Assembly (NCBI RefSeq): GCF_000611675.1 | Contig: NZ_JATV01000004.1 | Location: 248,001-312,000 of the forward strand | Direction: 5' to 3' | DNA: 64,000 nt | DNA from: Flavobacterium succinicans LMG 10402 | GTDB taxonomy: Bacteria; Bacteroidota; Bacteroidia; Flavobacteriales; Flavobacteriaceae | Shown here: positions 26,748-35,364 of the stretch, in pieces | Numbering within the stretch: position 1 is the stretch's first letter | Layout of the letters: each line of letters begins with the position of its first letter | Program-made: the position numbers and the translations under genes | The notes under the pieces: model-generated | The model's database searches: none | The model's input: the letters and a program-made list of their open reading frames with translations, nothing else | What the model was told of the DNA's origin: nothing

Positions 26748-26857
26748 CAAATGAGAGGGGTGGTTTCCTTTCATGGGTATTATAAATTTCATAATTTATA
26801 GTTTTTTGGTTAGTTAATAGCATAAAAACTCAGTCATTAATTTGACTGGGTTTTTTT
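26748..26857 (+). ncRNA. Candidate small structured RNA (about 110 nt)
   Basis: Between hppD and the DUF3108 gene lies a compact unit: a -7 box at 26735, then stem 1 (26751-26758 with 26767-26774, one G-U pair), stem 2 (perfect 8 bp, 26781-26788 with 26793-26800, loop TCAT), a single-stranded T/G-rich stretch, and a terminator stem (26825-26836 with 26843-26854) with a T run. There is no coding frame. The next gene has its own -7 box at 26865, so this looks like a free-standing sRNA rather than a leader, though attenuation cannot be excluded. The family is not recognised. Confidence 0.5.
26825..26857 (+). terminator. Intrinsic terminator of candidate sRNA
   Basis: A 12-bp stem (AAAACTCAGTCA / TGACTGGGTTTT, one G-U) with loop TTAATT, followed by a T run. 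It could also end read-through from hppD. Confidence 0.85.
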
Positions 26858-26864
26858 GTTTTAA

Positions 26865-26872
26865 TACATTTG
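26865..26872 (+). promoter_or_regulatory. -7 box TACATTTG for DUF3108-kynA unit
   Basis: Matches TAnnTTTG, 46 nt upstream of the DUF3108 ATG and immediately after the preceding terminator. Confidence 0.5.
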
Positions 26873-26918
26873 GGCTCATTTTTGCTAGAGAATCTCTTTA
26901 AAGCTCAAATTATACAAA

Positions 26919-27692
26919 ATGAGAAAACTCCTCCTCCTTTTTTTATTGTTCTTTATTGTGAGTTTCAATTCTCAAAATTCTTCATCTTTCGAGGCTGGCG
27001 AGTGGTTTAAATTTAGGATACATTATGGTTTTGTCAATGCAGGTTATGCAACGCTCGAAGTTAAAGAAGCTACGATTGGTCAAAAACCTGTTTTTCATGT
27101 AATAGGCAAAGGATATACTACGGGAATGTCTCGTTTTTTCTTTAAAGTGGATGATTTGTACGAAAGTTATTTTGATAAATCAACGGGGTATCCGTACCAA
27201 TTTGTTCGAAAAATTGATGAAGGAGGCTATACCAAAAATCAAGAAGGCTTTTTTAATCATTCAACTCAAAAGATACTGGTAAAGGATTATAAGCATAAAA
27301 GCGAAAAAACATTTTCTTTTCCAAAAGGCACACAAGACATTGTTTCTACCTTTTATTATCTTAGAAATTACCCTACGATAGATCAGTTAAAAGTTGGGGA
27401 ATCTGTTGCAATTGACATGTTTTTTGATGACGAAACCACAAAGTTTAAGTTAAAATTCTTAGGCCGTGAAGATATTACCACTAAATTTGGCGTTATTTCG
27501 GCCATGATTTTTCGTCCTTTAGTACAATCGGGTCGCGTGTTCAAAGAGCAAGAAAGCTTAACCGTTTGGATTTCAAATGATAAAAATAAAATTCCTTTGC
27601 GCATTAAGGCTGAACTAGCCGTTGGAGCTATTAAAGCGGATTTGGATGCCTATAAAGGATTAAAACACCCATTTAAAGTTAAATCAAAATAA
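26919..27692 (+). CDS. DUF3108 domain protein, exported
   Basis: A 257-residue protein with a signal peptide (RKLLLLFLLFFIVSFNS) and a DUF3108-type beta-sandwich (FEAGEWFKFRIHYGFVNAGYA; GQKPVFHVIGKGYTTG; FPKGTQDIVSTFYYLRN; VWISNDKNKIPLRIKAEL). DUF3108 proteins are periplasmic or outer-membrane-associated and uncharacterised in Bacteroidota. The kynA gene follows after 4 bp, so the pair is co-transcribed, though no metabolic link is evident. Confidence 0.8.
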   Translation: MRKLLLLFLLFFIVSFNSQNSSSFEAGEWFKFRIHYGFVNAGYATLEVKEATIGQKPVFHVIGKGYTTGMSRFFFKVDDLYESYFDKSTGYPYQFVRKIDEGGYTKNQEGFFNHSTQKILVKDYKHKSEKTFSFPKGTQDIVSTFYYLRNYPTIDQLKVGESVAIDMFFDDETTKFKLKFLGREDITTKFGVISAMIFRPLVQSGRVFKEQESLTVWISNDKNKIPLRIKAELAVGAIKADLDAYKGLKHPFKVKSK

Positions 27693-27696
27693 ACGA

Positions 27697-28632
27697 ATGA
27701 TTATTTCAGAAAATACCACCACCCTTTTAGAAGAAATTGATCAAAAATTTAAAGCCATTCAACAAAAAACCGATACACATTTAGAGGGTTTGTTGTGGTC
27801 TAAGCCCATTACTTATTGGGATTATATACAAACGGATGCCTTGTTGAACTTACAAACGCAACGTACTACTTTGCCTGATGAAATGGTGTTTATTATGTAC
27901 CATCAAGTCAATGAATTATTGTTCAAAATGATTCTTTGGGAAATGCAGCAAATTTCATATAATGAAAATATTCAAACCGCTTTTTTTACCGAAAGGTTAA
28001 TGAGAATTAGTCGTTATTTTACCATGCTCACCACTTCATTTGATATTATGGGTGATGGAATGGAGGTAGAGCAATACATGAAATTTAGAAATACCTTGAC
28101 GCCAGCAAGTGGTTTTCAAAGTGCTCAATATCGAATGATTGAATTCGCTTCGACTGATTTAATCAATTTAATTGATGCAAGGTTTAGAGCAACGATTGAC
28201 CGAAACACGCCTTTTGAGCATGCTTTTGATCATTTGTATTGGCAAGCAGCGGGTAAGGATCACAAAACAGGCGAAAAATCATACTTGTTATCCGAGTTTG
28301 AAAGAAAATATAAAACTTCGTTTTTGGCACAAATGAAGGAGTACAACACCATCAACTTGTGGCAAAAATTCAAGCAATTACCTCTTGAAGATCAGCAAAA
28401 TCCTGATTTGGTCAAAGCCATGCGCGAATATGATTTTACCGTGAATGTTACTTGGGTGATGCAGCACTTAAACACGGCCAAAAAGTATATCGAATCCAGT
28501 GGTCTTGGTGATGGAGAAGCTACAGGCGGGAGTGATTGGAAAAAATATATGCATCCAAAATACCAAAGAAGAATATTTTTTCCAGAATTATGGAGTGCTG
28601 AAGAATTGGCCAATTGGGGAGTAGAAAATTAA
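27697..28632 (+). CDS. kynA: Tryptophan 2,3-dioxygenase
   Basis: A 311-residue heme dioxygenase that oxidises tryptophan to N-formylkynurenine, the first step of the kynurenine route. Family segments are YWDYIQTDALLNLQ, the substrate-pocket helix FIMYHQVNELLFKMILWE (H69, E73), MKFRNTLTPASGFQS (carboxylate-binding R131) and the distal region with the probable proximal heme ligand H257 (WVMQHLNTA) and the EATGGSDW loop, a variant of the GTGGSSG motif. It sits 1 kb from the tyrosine-degradation genes, making this a small aromatic amino acid catabolic neighbourhood. Confidence 0.92.
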   Translation: MIISENTTTLLEEIDQKFKAIQQKTDTHLEGLLWSKPITYWDYIQTDALLNLQTQRTTLPDEMVFIMYHQVNELLFKMILWEMQQISYNENIQTAFFTERLMRISRYFTMLTTSFDIMGDGMEVEQYMKFRNTLTPASGFQSAQYRMIEFASTDLINLIDARFRATIDRNTPFEHAFDHLYWQAAGKDHKTGEKSYLLSEFERKYKTSFLAQMKEYNTINLWQKFKQLPLEDQQNPDLVKAMREYDFTVNVTWVMQHLNTAKKYIESSGLGDGEATGGSDWKKYMHPKYQRRIFFPELWSAEELANWGVEN

Positions 28633-28720
28633 TCGTATATTAGTAAATAATGAATTGCTTGGCAGTTACAAGGATTGTTAACAGTCCGATTTACAAATAA
28701 TTGAAAAAATAATCATAACA

Positions 28721-29941
28721 TTGAAACGTTTCGCAATACTTTTATTATGTGCACTTGCTTTTTTTTCCTGTGAAAAAAAAGATGAGGTTTGGTCTGAAAT
28801 CAAAACAAAACCTATTCCTAAAAAAACAGAATTTGGGTTCAACTATGCTGATTTCAATGTGTTGAATGACACTTTAAAAAGTGGTGATACGTTTGGAACC
28901 ATTCTTAAAAAACAAAATATCGGAAACAAAAAGGTTTTCGAAATTGTGGCGCAAATAAAAGACACCTTTAGCGTACGTTCTATTCGAAATAACAAACCAT
29001 ATACACTTATTCGTTCTAAGAAAAAGACCAAAGAGTTGATCGCATTTATCTATCAACCCGATGCGCGTCAATATTATGTAATCGACTTAAGAGACTCTAT
29101 CGCAAAGGCCTATAAAAAAACAAAACCCATTACCATCAAACGCAGAACCATTGGTGGTGTGCTGAAAGGATCGCTTTCAGAAACCCTCGACACCTACAAA
29201 GTAGAAGGTGGATTGGCCTCGAGAATTGCTAAAATTTACGCTTGGTCCATTGACTTTTTTAAGTTAAAACGAGGCGATCGTTTTGCCATCACTTTTACGG
29301 AGCGATTTATTAACGATTCTATTTATGATGGTGTCGATAGCCTAGAAGCTTCTTTCTTTGAATACAAAGGGAAGATTATTTACGCTTTTCCATTTGTGGC
29401 CAATGCTAATTCTAATCGAATTGAATACTATAGTGAAGAAGGGAAGGGCTTGAAAAATTTCTTTTTGAAAACGCCAATTAAATTCAGTCGATTGACCTCT
29501 CGTTTTACCTCGAATCGCTTTCACCCGGTTCAATTACGATGGAAAGCGCACAAAGGAACCGATTATGCAGCGCCACATGGAACTCCAATTACCACAACGG
29601 CAGCAGGTGTAGTAGAACAAACCGGTTACACGGCTGGAAATGGTAATTTTGTAAAAGTAAAGCACAACGGTACTTACGCTACACAGTATTTGCACATGTC
29701 TCGAATTTTAGTTCGAAGAGGTCAGCGTGTAACGCAAGGACAACCGATAGGATTGGTGGGAAGTACAGGTTTGGCAACAGGCCCCCACGTGTGCTATCGT
29801 TTTTGGAAGAATGGTGTGCAAGTTGATCCATTACGCTTAAAATTGCCTAACGGAGAACCACTTACAGGTGCAACTAAAGACCGTTTCTTTAAGCAAATCA
29901 AGCCTTTAAAGTTTGAATTGGATAGCGTTGCGAATCTTTAA
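28721..29941 (+). CDS. M23-family peptidoglycan endopeptidase, lipoprotein
   Basis: A 406-residue protein read from TTG; only that start gives the lipoprotein signal KRFAILLLCALAFFSC (Cys17). Residues about 30-250 are a helical/beta linker region. The LytM/M23 metallopeptidase domain follows: HKGTDYAAPHGTP (first zinc His/Asp), YLHMSRI and GPHVCYRFW (catalytic and zinc His). It probably cleaves peptide cross-links in the wall from the outer-membrane side. Monocistronic by spacing. Confidence 0.9.
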   Translation: MKRFAILLLCALAFFSCEKKDEVWSEIKTKPIPKKTEFGFNYADFNVLNDTLKSGDTFGTILKKQNIGNKKVFEIVAQIKDTFSVRSIRNNKPYTLIRSKKKTKELIAFIYQPDARQYYVIDLRDSIAKAYKKTKPITIKRRTIGGVLKGSLSETLDTYKVEGGLASRIAKIYAWSIDFFKLKRGDRFAITFTERFINDSIYDGVDSLEASFFEYKGKIIYAFPFVANANSNRIEYYSEEGKGLKNFFLKTPIKFSRLTSRFTSNRFHPVQLRWKAHKGTDYAAPHGTPITTTAAGVVEQTGYTAGNGNFVKVKHNGTYATQYLHMSRILVRRGQRVTQGQPIGLVGSTGLATGPHVCYRFWKNGVQVDPLRLKLPNGEPLTGATKDRFFKQIKPLKFELDSVANL

Positions 29942-30061
29942 GTAGCAGGTATTTCAAGATAACGTTTTCGTAATTTATCTTGGCATTAAAGAAAGCTTAA
30001 CAAGCTATTTAAAGTTAATTGCTTAATTTTACATGCATTAAAATGTATTAAATAAAAGCAT

Positions 30062-31711
30062 ATGGCCTTACATACAATCAATCCAACGACCACAGCGTCT
30101 TGGGAGAAATTACAAAAACATTTTTCGGAACAACAAACAGTTACACTTCAAGAATTGTTTCAAGCGGACAGCAATCGTACCGATAAATTTAACATCAATT
30201 GGAATGATTTTTTACTAGATTTTTCCAAAAACAATATCAACCAAGAAACGGTAGCTCTTTTACTTGAATTGGCTAAGGAATGTGGTTTAGAGACTGCTAT
30301 TTCTGAGTATTTTGGTGGAGCATTGATCAACCAAACCGAAAACCGTGCCGTACTTCATACAGCATTACGTGCAAAATCAGATGCTGTAATAAACGTGGAA
30401 GGAGTAAATGTTATTCCAGAAGTGTATGAAGTGAAAGCCAAAATAAAATCCTTTACGAACGAAGTTGTTTCAGGAATCCGAAAAGGGTACACTGGAAAAA
30501 CCTTCACAGATATCGTAAACATTGGTATTGGAGGTTCTGACCTTGGGCCAGTTATGGCGGTTGAAGCGTTACAATTTTATAAAAATCATCTCAAGGTTCA
30601 TTTTGTATCTAATGTAGATGGAGATCATGCGAATGAGGTGATCAAAAAGTTAGATCCAGAAACTACTTTATTCGTAATTGTTTCAAAAACCTTTACTACA
30701 CAAGAAACGTTGACCAATTCTGAAACTATCAGAAAATGGTTCTTGCAATCAGCGACACAAGAAGATGTGGCCAAGCATTTTGTTGCCGTGTCAACCAACT
30801 TACAAAAAGTTACGGAATTCGGAATCAATCCTGACAATGTTTTTCCAATGTGGGATTGGGTAGGAGGTCGTTTTTCTTTGTGGAGCGCGGTAGGTTTGTC
30901 TATCAGTTTAGCGGTAGGATATGACAACTACGAAGCATTGCTTGATGGTGCCCAAGATATGGACGAGCATTTTAAAAACACAACTTTCGAAAACAACATT
31001 CCTGTGATTTTAGGAATGCTAAGTGTTTGGTATAACAATTTTTATGGTGCCGAAAGTGAAGCTTTGATTCCGTACACACAATATTTACAAAAATTAGCCC
31101 CTTACTTGCAACAAGGAACGATGGAAAGTAATGGGAAAAGCGTAGGTCGCGATGGTAAACCTGTGAACTATCAAACGGGAACTATTATTTGGGGTGAGCC
31201 AGGAACGAATGCGCAACACGCCTTTTTTCAATTAATTCATCAAGGAACTAAATTGATTCCTTCTGACTTTATTGGTTTTGTAGAACCTTTGTATGGCGAT
31301 TGGAACCATCACGATAAATTAATGTCCAATTTCTTCGCGCAAACAGAAGCGTTGATGAACGGAAAAACCGAAGCTCAAGTACAAGCTGAATTCGATAAAC
31401 AAGGACTTTCAGCCGAAAAAGCAGCGGCATTATTACCATTCAAAGTATTTACAGGAAACAAACCTACCAATACTATTTTGATTCAAAAATTAACGCCAAA
31501 ATCCCTTGGTGCTTTAATCGCAATGTATGAGCACAAGATTTTTGTACAAGGTGTGATCTGGAATATTTTCAGTTTTGACCAATGGGGAGTGGAATTAGGA
31601 AAACAATTGGCCAATTCAATTTTAGAAGAAATTGAAACGGAACAAGTGAAAAACCACGACAGTTCAACTTCATTTTTATTGAATCATTTTCTTAAGAATA
31701 AGAAGAAATAA
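30062..31711 (+). CDS. pgi: Glucose-6-phosphate isomerase
   Basis: A 549-residue two-SIS-domain enzyme interconverting glucose 6-phosphate and fructose 6-phosphate. Conserved blocks are [17 protein letters not shown], the phosphate-binding [48 protein letters not shown] with the catalytic Glu and His, and the C-terminal [14 protein letters not shown] with the catalytic Lys. Full length for the bacterial/eukaryotic long form. Followed by a terminator. Confidence 0.97.
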   Translation: MALHTINPTTTASWEKLQKHFSEQQTVTLQELFQADSNRTDKFNINWNDFLLDFSKNNINQETVALLLELAKECGLETAISEYFGGALINQTENRAVLHTALRAKSDAVINVEGVNVIPEVYEVKAKIKSFTNEVVSGIRKGYTGKTFTDIVNIGIGGSDLGPVMAVEALQFYKNHLKVHFVSNVDGDHANEVIKKLDPETTLFVIVSKTFTTQETLTNSETIRKWFLQSATQEDVAKHFVAVSTNLQKVTEFGINPDNVFPMWDWVGGRFSLWSAVGLSISLAVGYDNYEALLDGAQDMDEHFKNTTFENNIPVILGMLSVWYNNFYGAESEALIPYTQYLQKLAPYLQQGTMESNGKSVGRDGKPVNYQTGTIIWGEPGTNAQHAFFQLIHQGTKLIPSDFIGFVEPLYGDWNHHDKLMSNFFAQTEALMNGKTEAQVQAEFDKQGLSAEKAAALLPFKVFTGNKPTNTILIQKLTPKSLGALIAMYEHKIFVQGVIWNIFSFDQWGVELGKQLANSILEEIETEQVKNHDSSTSFLLNHFLKNKKK

Positions 31712-31730
31712 TACGAAATAAATTATTTTC

Positions 31731-31769
31731 AAAAGTCTCGACAGGTTTTCTGTTCGAGACTTTTTTTTT
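31731..31769 (+). terminator. Intrinsic terminator of pgi
   Basis: An 11-bp stem (AAAAGTCTCGA / TCGAGACTTTT), an interior that pairs further (ACAG/CTGT), and nine Ts. Confidence 0.9.
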
Positions 31770-32063
31770 AATGCCATTATAAAAAATAAATCGAAAATCA
31801 TTTTTTAGTTTTTTTTAAGAGTTCTGATTCCCAATTTTATATGTGAACCATAAAATAATTTGCATGAAAAAGTACTTGGTGGAATTTAGACTTAATTTTT
31901 GCTTCAATACGCTGTTAATTTAACATAAAACACTGGCAATGTATTAATAATACGTGTTTTAAGATAGTGTTAACTCTAGTTAATCTTAGCTTAACATTGC
32001 AACCCTTTTAATGGCTGAATTTTGCAAAAAATTAATTTTTAAAGAAAACAACACAAAAAAACA
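31770..32063. other. Regulatory region of the first TonB-dependent receptor
   Basis: The spacer from pgi to the receptor gene totals 352 bp. Apart from the pgi terminator it holds AT-rich sequence with TTAAC/TTAAT boxes at 31970, 31980 and 31991 and a GAATTTTGC element at 32017, an arrangement also seen before the second receptor. Confidence 0.6.
31969..32025 (+). promoter_or_regulatory. GTTAAC-type boxes and GAATTTTGC element upstream of receptor 1
   Basis: GTTAAC (31969), GTTAAT (31979) and TTAACAT (31991) recur at 10-11-bp steps. GAATTTTGC starts exactly 26 nt after the TTAACAT start. The same TTAACAT-26-GAATTTTGC pair is found at 35304/35330. About one helical turn between boxes suggests an activator binding one DNA face. 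Confidence 0.45.
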
Positions 32064-34847
32064 ATGAAGGGAATTAAGAATTATGTGCTATTTTGCATGA
32101 TGTTTTTTGCATTTTCAACGGCATTTTCACAAGGGAAAATTACAGGAAAAATTAAAGATAATGATGGTTCTTTACCAGGAGCTAACATTGTAATTAAAGG
32201 ATCGCCAATAGGAACAACAACTGATTTTGATGGAAGTTTTGTTTTGACTACAACGGCAAGTACTGGGGAATTAGTTATTTCATTCCTTGGTTTTGAAACC
32301 AAGACTGTTCGTTTTTCAGTTTCCAATGGAGCTACTAAAGATATCGGAACGATTGTGTTAACTTCAAATTCTAATGAGCTAAAAGAAATTATCGTAAAAA
32401 GTTCCGTGATTGATGTAGCCAAAGACAGAAAAACACCAGTTGCGGTATCAACAATTAAAGCCGCTGAAATACAAGAGAAATTAGGATCTCAAGAATTTCC
32501 TGAAATTTTAGCCAACACACCTTCAGTATACACTACTAAAGCTGGTGGTGGGTTTGGAGATTCTCGAATCAATATTCGTGGATTTGATCAAAGAAATATC
32601 GCCGTAATGGTAAATGGTATGCCTATTAATGATATGGAAAATGGCGCAGTTTACTGGAGTAACTGGGCAGGTTTGTCTGATGTAACTTCGGCCATGCAAG
32701 TGCAAAGAGGTTTAGGGTCTTCTAAATTGGCCATCTCTTCGGTTGGAGGAACTATAAATGTAGTAACTAGAACTTCAGACATGAAAGAAGGAGGGTCTTT
32801 GTTTACAGGATTTGGTAATGATCTATACTTGAAATCAACGGCTAGTTATTCTACTGGGGTATTGGAAAATGGTTTATCGGCTTCTGTATTGTTTAGTCGT
32901 ACTTCTGGAGATGGTTATGTGGATGGAACAAAATTTGAAGGGTATAATTATTTTGTGGGTTTAGGTTATAAAACCGCTAATAAAAAACATGATTTTCAAT
33001 TTACTTTTACAGGAGCGCCTCAATGGCACAACAAGAGAAATACAGCACCTACTATTGGAAGCTACTTAAAATATGGTGCAAACGGGCAACCGGATATTAA
33101 ATACAATTCTGATTGGGGATACTTAAATGGTGAGGAATTTAGTTTTAGTACCAACTATTATCATAAACCTGTAATGTCTGTTAACTGGGATTATGACATT
33201 AACGAGACCACTAAAATGTCCGCGGTAGTTTATGGGTCTTTTGGACGTGGTGGTGGAACCAATGGTACAGGTGCCATTGCAGGAAACAGACAATTTCATG
33301 ATGCGTTGAGAACGCCAGATGGACTAATTAATGTAGATTTAATCCAAGCGTACAATTCAGGTCAAACTGTAACTATTGGAGGAAAAACGTATACAAGAGC
33401 GCAAGTAAATGGTGCTTATGAAAGTAATAGTTCAACGGCTAATAATGCTACCAACGGAATTAGCCAAATTTCTAATATTAATTCACACAACTGGTACGGT
33501 GGAGTAGTGAATTTGAATAAGAAATTGTCGAAAAATTTCACGCTAGATTTTGGGGTAGATGCAAGAGCTTACCGAGGAATGCATTACCAAACACTTTCTA
33601 ACTTGTTGGGGTCTGATAGATATGCTGATAATAGCAATGTAAATAATGTGAACGCTTCTGGAGTTCAAATTCCTAATTTAATTTATAATACAGTTTCAAC
33701 TAAACCAAGTTGGAATCCATTTTATAGTGAAAGTAACCAACCAAAACTTGGTTTCAATAATGATGGATTGGTGAAATGGTATGGCGCTTTTACGCAATTA
33801 GAATACAGTAATGATAATTTGACGGCTTTTGTTCAAGGAGCTGTTTCGCAACAAGGATTTAGAAGAGACGACTACTTTAAATATAGTTCATCTTCTGATT
33901 TATCTTCTACAGCTTATGAAAATATTTTAGGTGGAAATGTTAAAGGGGGAGCCAATTATAATATCAATGAGCAACATAATGTATTTGTAAATGCAGGATA
34001 TTATTCGAAACAACCTTTCTTTAATGCCGTTTACCCAAACAATGCTTCTTTAGTTAATGACAATCTAACCAATGAAAAAGTTGTTGGATTGGAAGCTGGT
34101 TATGGTTTTCGTTCTCGATTTTTTAATGCCAATGTAAATGTGTATCATACTACTTGGAAAGATAGATATCAAAGAGCTTCAGATCAAGCTATTGATAATC
34201 AAGGAGGTTATTATGATTTCTCAGGAATTACACAAGTACACACAGGTTTTGAGTTAGAAGCCAATGCAAGAGTGACACCAAAACTAAAAGTAAATGGTAT
34301 GTTCTCTATTGGAGATTGGAAATATGACGGGAATAGTGAAAGCAGACGATTTGATATCTCCAATAACCCTATTGGTGGTGGATCAACAAGTACTTTGTAT
34401 TTGGATGGTGTAAAAGTTGGTGATGCCGCACAATTGACTGCTTCTATCGGAGCGACCTATGAAGTGCTTGATAGACTATTTGTGGACGCCAACTACAGAC
34501 ATTCAGACCGTTTATATGCTTCTATTTCTCCAGACAAGTTTACACTAGCAGATAACAAAGGATCATTGCAATTGCCTTCTTACGGTTTGTTGGATATGGG
34601 AGTGTCTTATAAATTATTAGTTGGAAAACATAATGACAAATCATTCAATTTTAGATTGAATGTAAACAATGTTTTAGATAAAACGTACATTGCTGAATCC
34701 AGAACCAATATTTTTGCTAATGACATTGCTTCAGGCGGAAAAACCTATGAAGAATTAGGTAGAACCTATCAAGGTGTAGCCGATGGAAACCAAGTGTTCT
34801 TTGGTTTTGGTAGAACTTGGAATTTTAGTTTACGCTACAATTTCTAA
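32064..34847 (+). CDS. TonB-dependent outer-membrane receptor with carboxypeptidase-regulatory domain
   Basis: A 927-residue receptor. Signal peptide (1-22), CarboxypepD_reg-like Ig domain (about 24-110: GKITGKIKDNDGSLPGANI, GTTTDFDGSF), plug domain (about 125-235: NIRGFDQRNIAVMVNGMPI, TINVVTR) and a 22-strand barrel ending FGRTWNFSLRYNF. No SusD gene follows, so it is not a standard SusCD polysaccharide pair; it may import a siderophore, a peptide or another small ligand. It shares promoter elements with the next receptor gene. Ends at a strong terminator. Confidence 0.92.
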   Translation: MKGIKNYVLFCMMFFAFSTAFSQGKITGKIKDNDGSLPGANIVIKGSPIGTTTDFDGSFVLTTTASTGELVISFLGFETKTVRFSVSNGATKDIGTIVLTSNSNELKEIIVKSSVIDVAKDRKTPVAVSTIKAAEIQEKLGSQEFPEILANTPSVYTTKAGGGFGDSRINIRGFDQRNIAVMVNGMPINDMENGAVYWSNWAGLSDVTSAMQVQRGLGSSKLAISSVGGTINVVTRTSDMKEGGSLFTGFGNDLYLKSTASYSTGVLENGLSASVLFSRTSGDGYVDGTKFEGYNYFVGLGYKTANKKHDFQFTFTGAPQWHNKRNTAPTIGSYLKYGANGQPDIKYNSDWGYLNGEEFSFSTNYYHKPVMSVNWDYDINETTKMSAVVYGSFGRGGGTNGTGAIAGNRQFHDALRTPDGLINVDLIQAYNSGQTVTIGGKTYTRAQVNGAYESNSSTANNATNGISQISNINSHNWYGGVVNLNKKLSKNFTLDFGVDARAYRGMHYQTLSNLLGSDRYADNSNVNNVNASGVQIPNLIYNTVSTKPSWNPFYSESNQPKLGFNNDGLVKWYGAFTQLEYSNDNLTAFVQGAVSQQGFRRDDYFKYSSSSDLSSTAYENILGGNVKGGANYNINEQHNVFVNAGYYSKQPFFNAVYPNNASLVNDNLTNEKVVGLEAGYGFRSRFFNANVNVYHTTWKDRYQRASDQAIDNQGGYYDFSGITQVHTGFELEANARVTPKLKVNGMFSIGDWKYDGNSESRRFDISNNPIGGGSTSTLYLDGVKVGDAAQLTASIGATYEVLDRLFVDANYRHSDRLYASISPDKFTLADNKGSLQLPSYGLLDMGVSYKLLVGKHNDKSFNFRLNVNNVLDKTYIAESRTNIFANDIASGGKTYEELGRTYQGVADGNQVFFGFGRTWNFSLRYNF

Positions 34848-34866
34848 TACACCGTTTTATATTTTC

Positions 34867-34894
34867 AAACCACCTCACACGAGGTGGTTTTTTT
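34867..34894 (+). terminator. Intrinsic terminator of receptor 1
   Basis: Perfect 10-bp stem (AAACCACCTC / GAGGTGGTTT), loop ACAC, then seven Ts. Confidence 0.95.
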
Positions 34895-35364
34895 ATGCTT
34901 TATTTTTTTGTTTATCATAGGGTGCTGTTTATATAATTGGTAGACAAGGGTAATAGTAAAATGGATAGAGCGTTTTTTATTGTGTTTTACTAAATAATAG
35001 TAAGGTTTGGTTGTTGTATTTTTTGTAAAAATTAACAGATAGTAAGTAGGTAAAAACATGATTTTGCCTTGAGTTAAAATTTATTTTGTAAAAAATTTAC
35101 TCTTTATTTATGTTTTATTTAAGGTTAGGAGAGGCTTTTGGCTATTTTTTAGGCTAATAAAGCCTTTTTAAATGTTATGATTTTAACAAAAATGTATTTT
35201 TTGAATAAAAAACATGTGTTATTTTTTATTTTTTAACGCAATCAGCATAATAAAGCCAATTGTCTGTAAATTAGGAAGCCATGGGACTTATGTTAACGTT
35301 AAGTTAACATAAGATAATGTTAAAAGTTGGAATTTTGCTAAAAATCAAAACCAAATAAAAAAGC
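34895..35364. other. Long AT-rich upstream region of the Oar-like receptor
   Basis: About 470 bp without a believable gene. A weak 7-bp AGGCTTT / AAAGCCT hairpin with a T run occurs at about 35132-35169. The promoter region with GTTAAC boxes lies at 35292-35338. Confidence 0.5.
35292..35338 (+). promoter_or_regulatory. GTTAAC-type boxes and GAATTTTGC element upstream of receptor 2
   Basis: GTTAAC at 35292 and 35303 are 11 bp apart, with an extra GTTAAG between them. TTAACAT (35304) is exactly 26 nt before GAATTTTGC (35330), as upstream of receptor 1. AACGTTAAG here fits, as I recall it, the loose LytTR-binding consensus. Confidence 0.45.

Noticed and set aside
35132..35169. AGGCTTT/AAAGCCT hairpin with T run upstream of the Oar-like receptor, considered as a riboswitch-type attenuator
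   Set aside because: The stem is only 7 bp with a 20-nt loop, lies upstream of the likely promoter, and matches no known leader structure.
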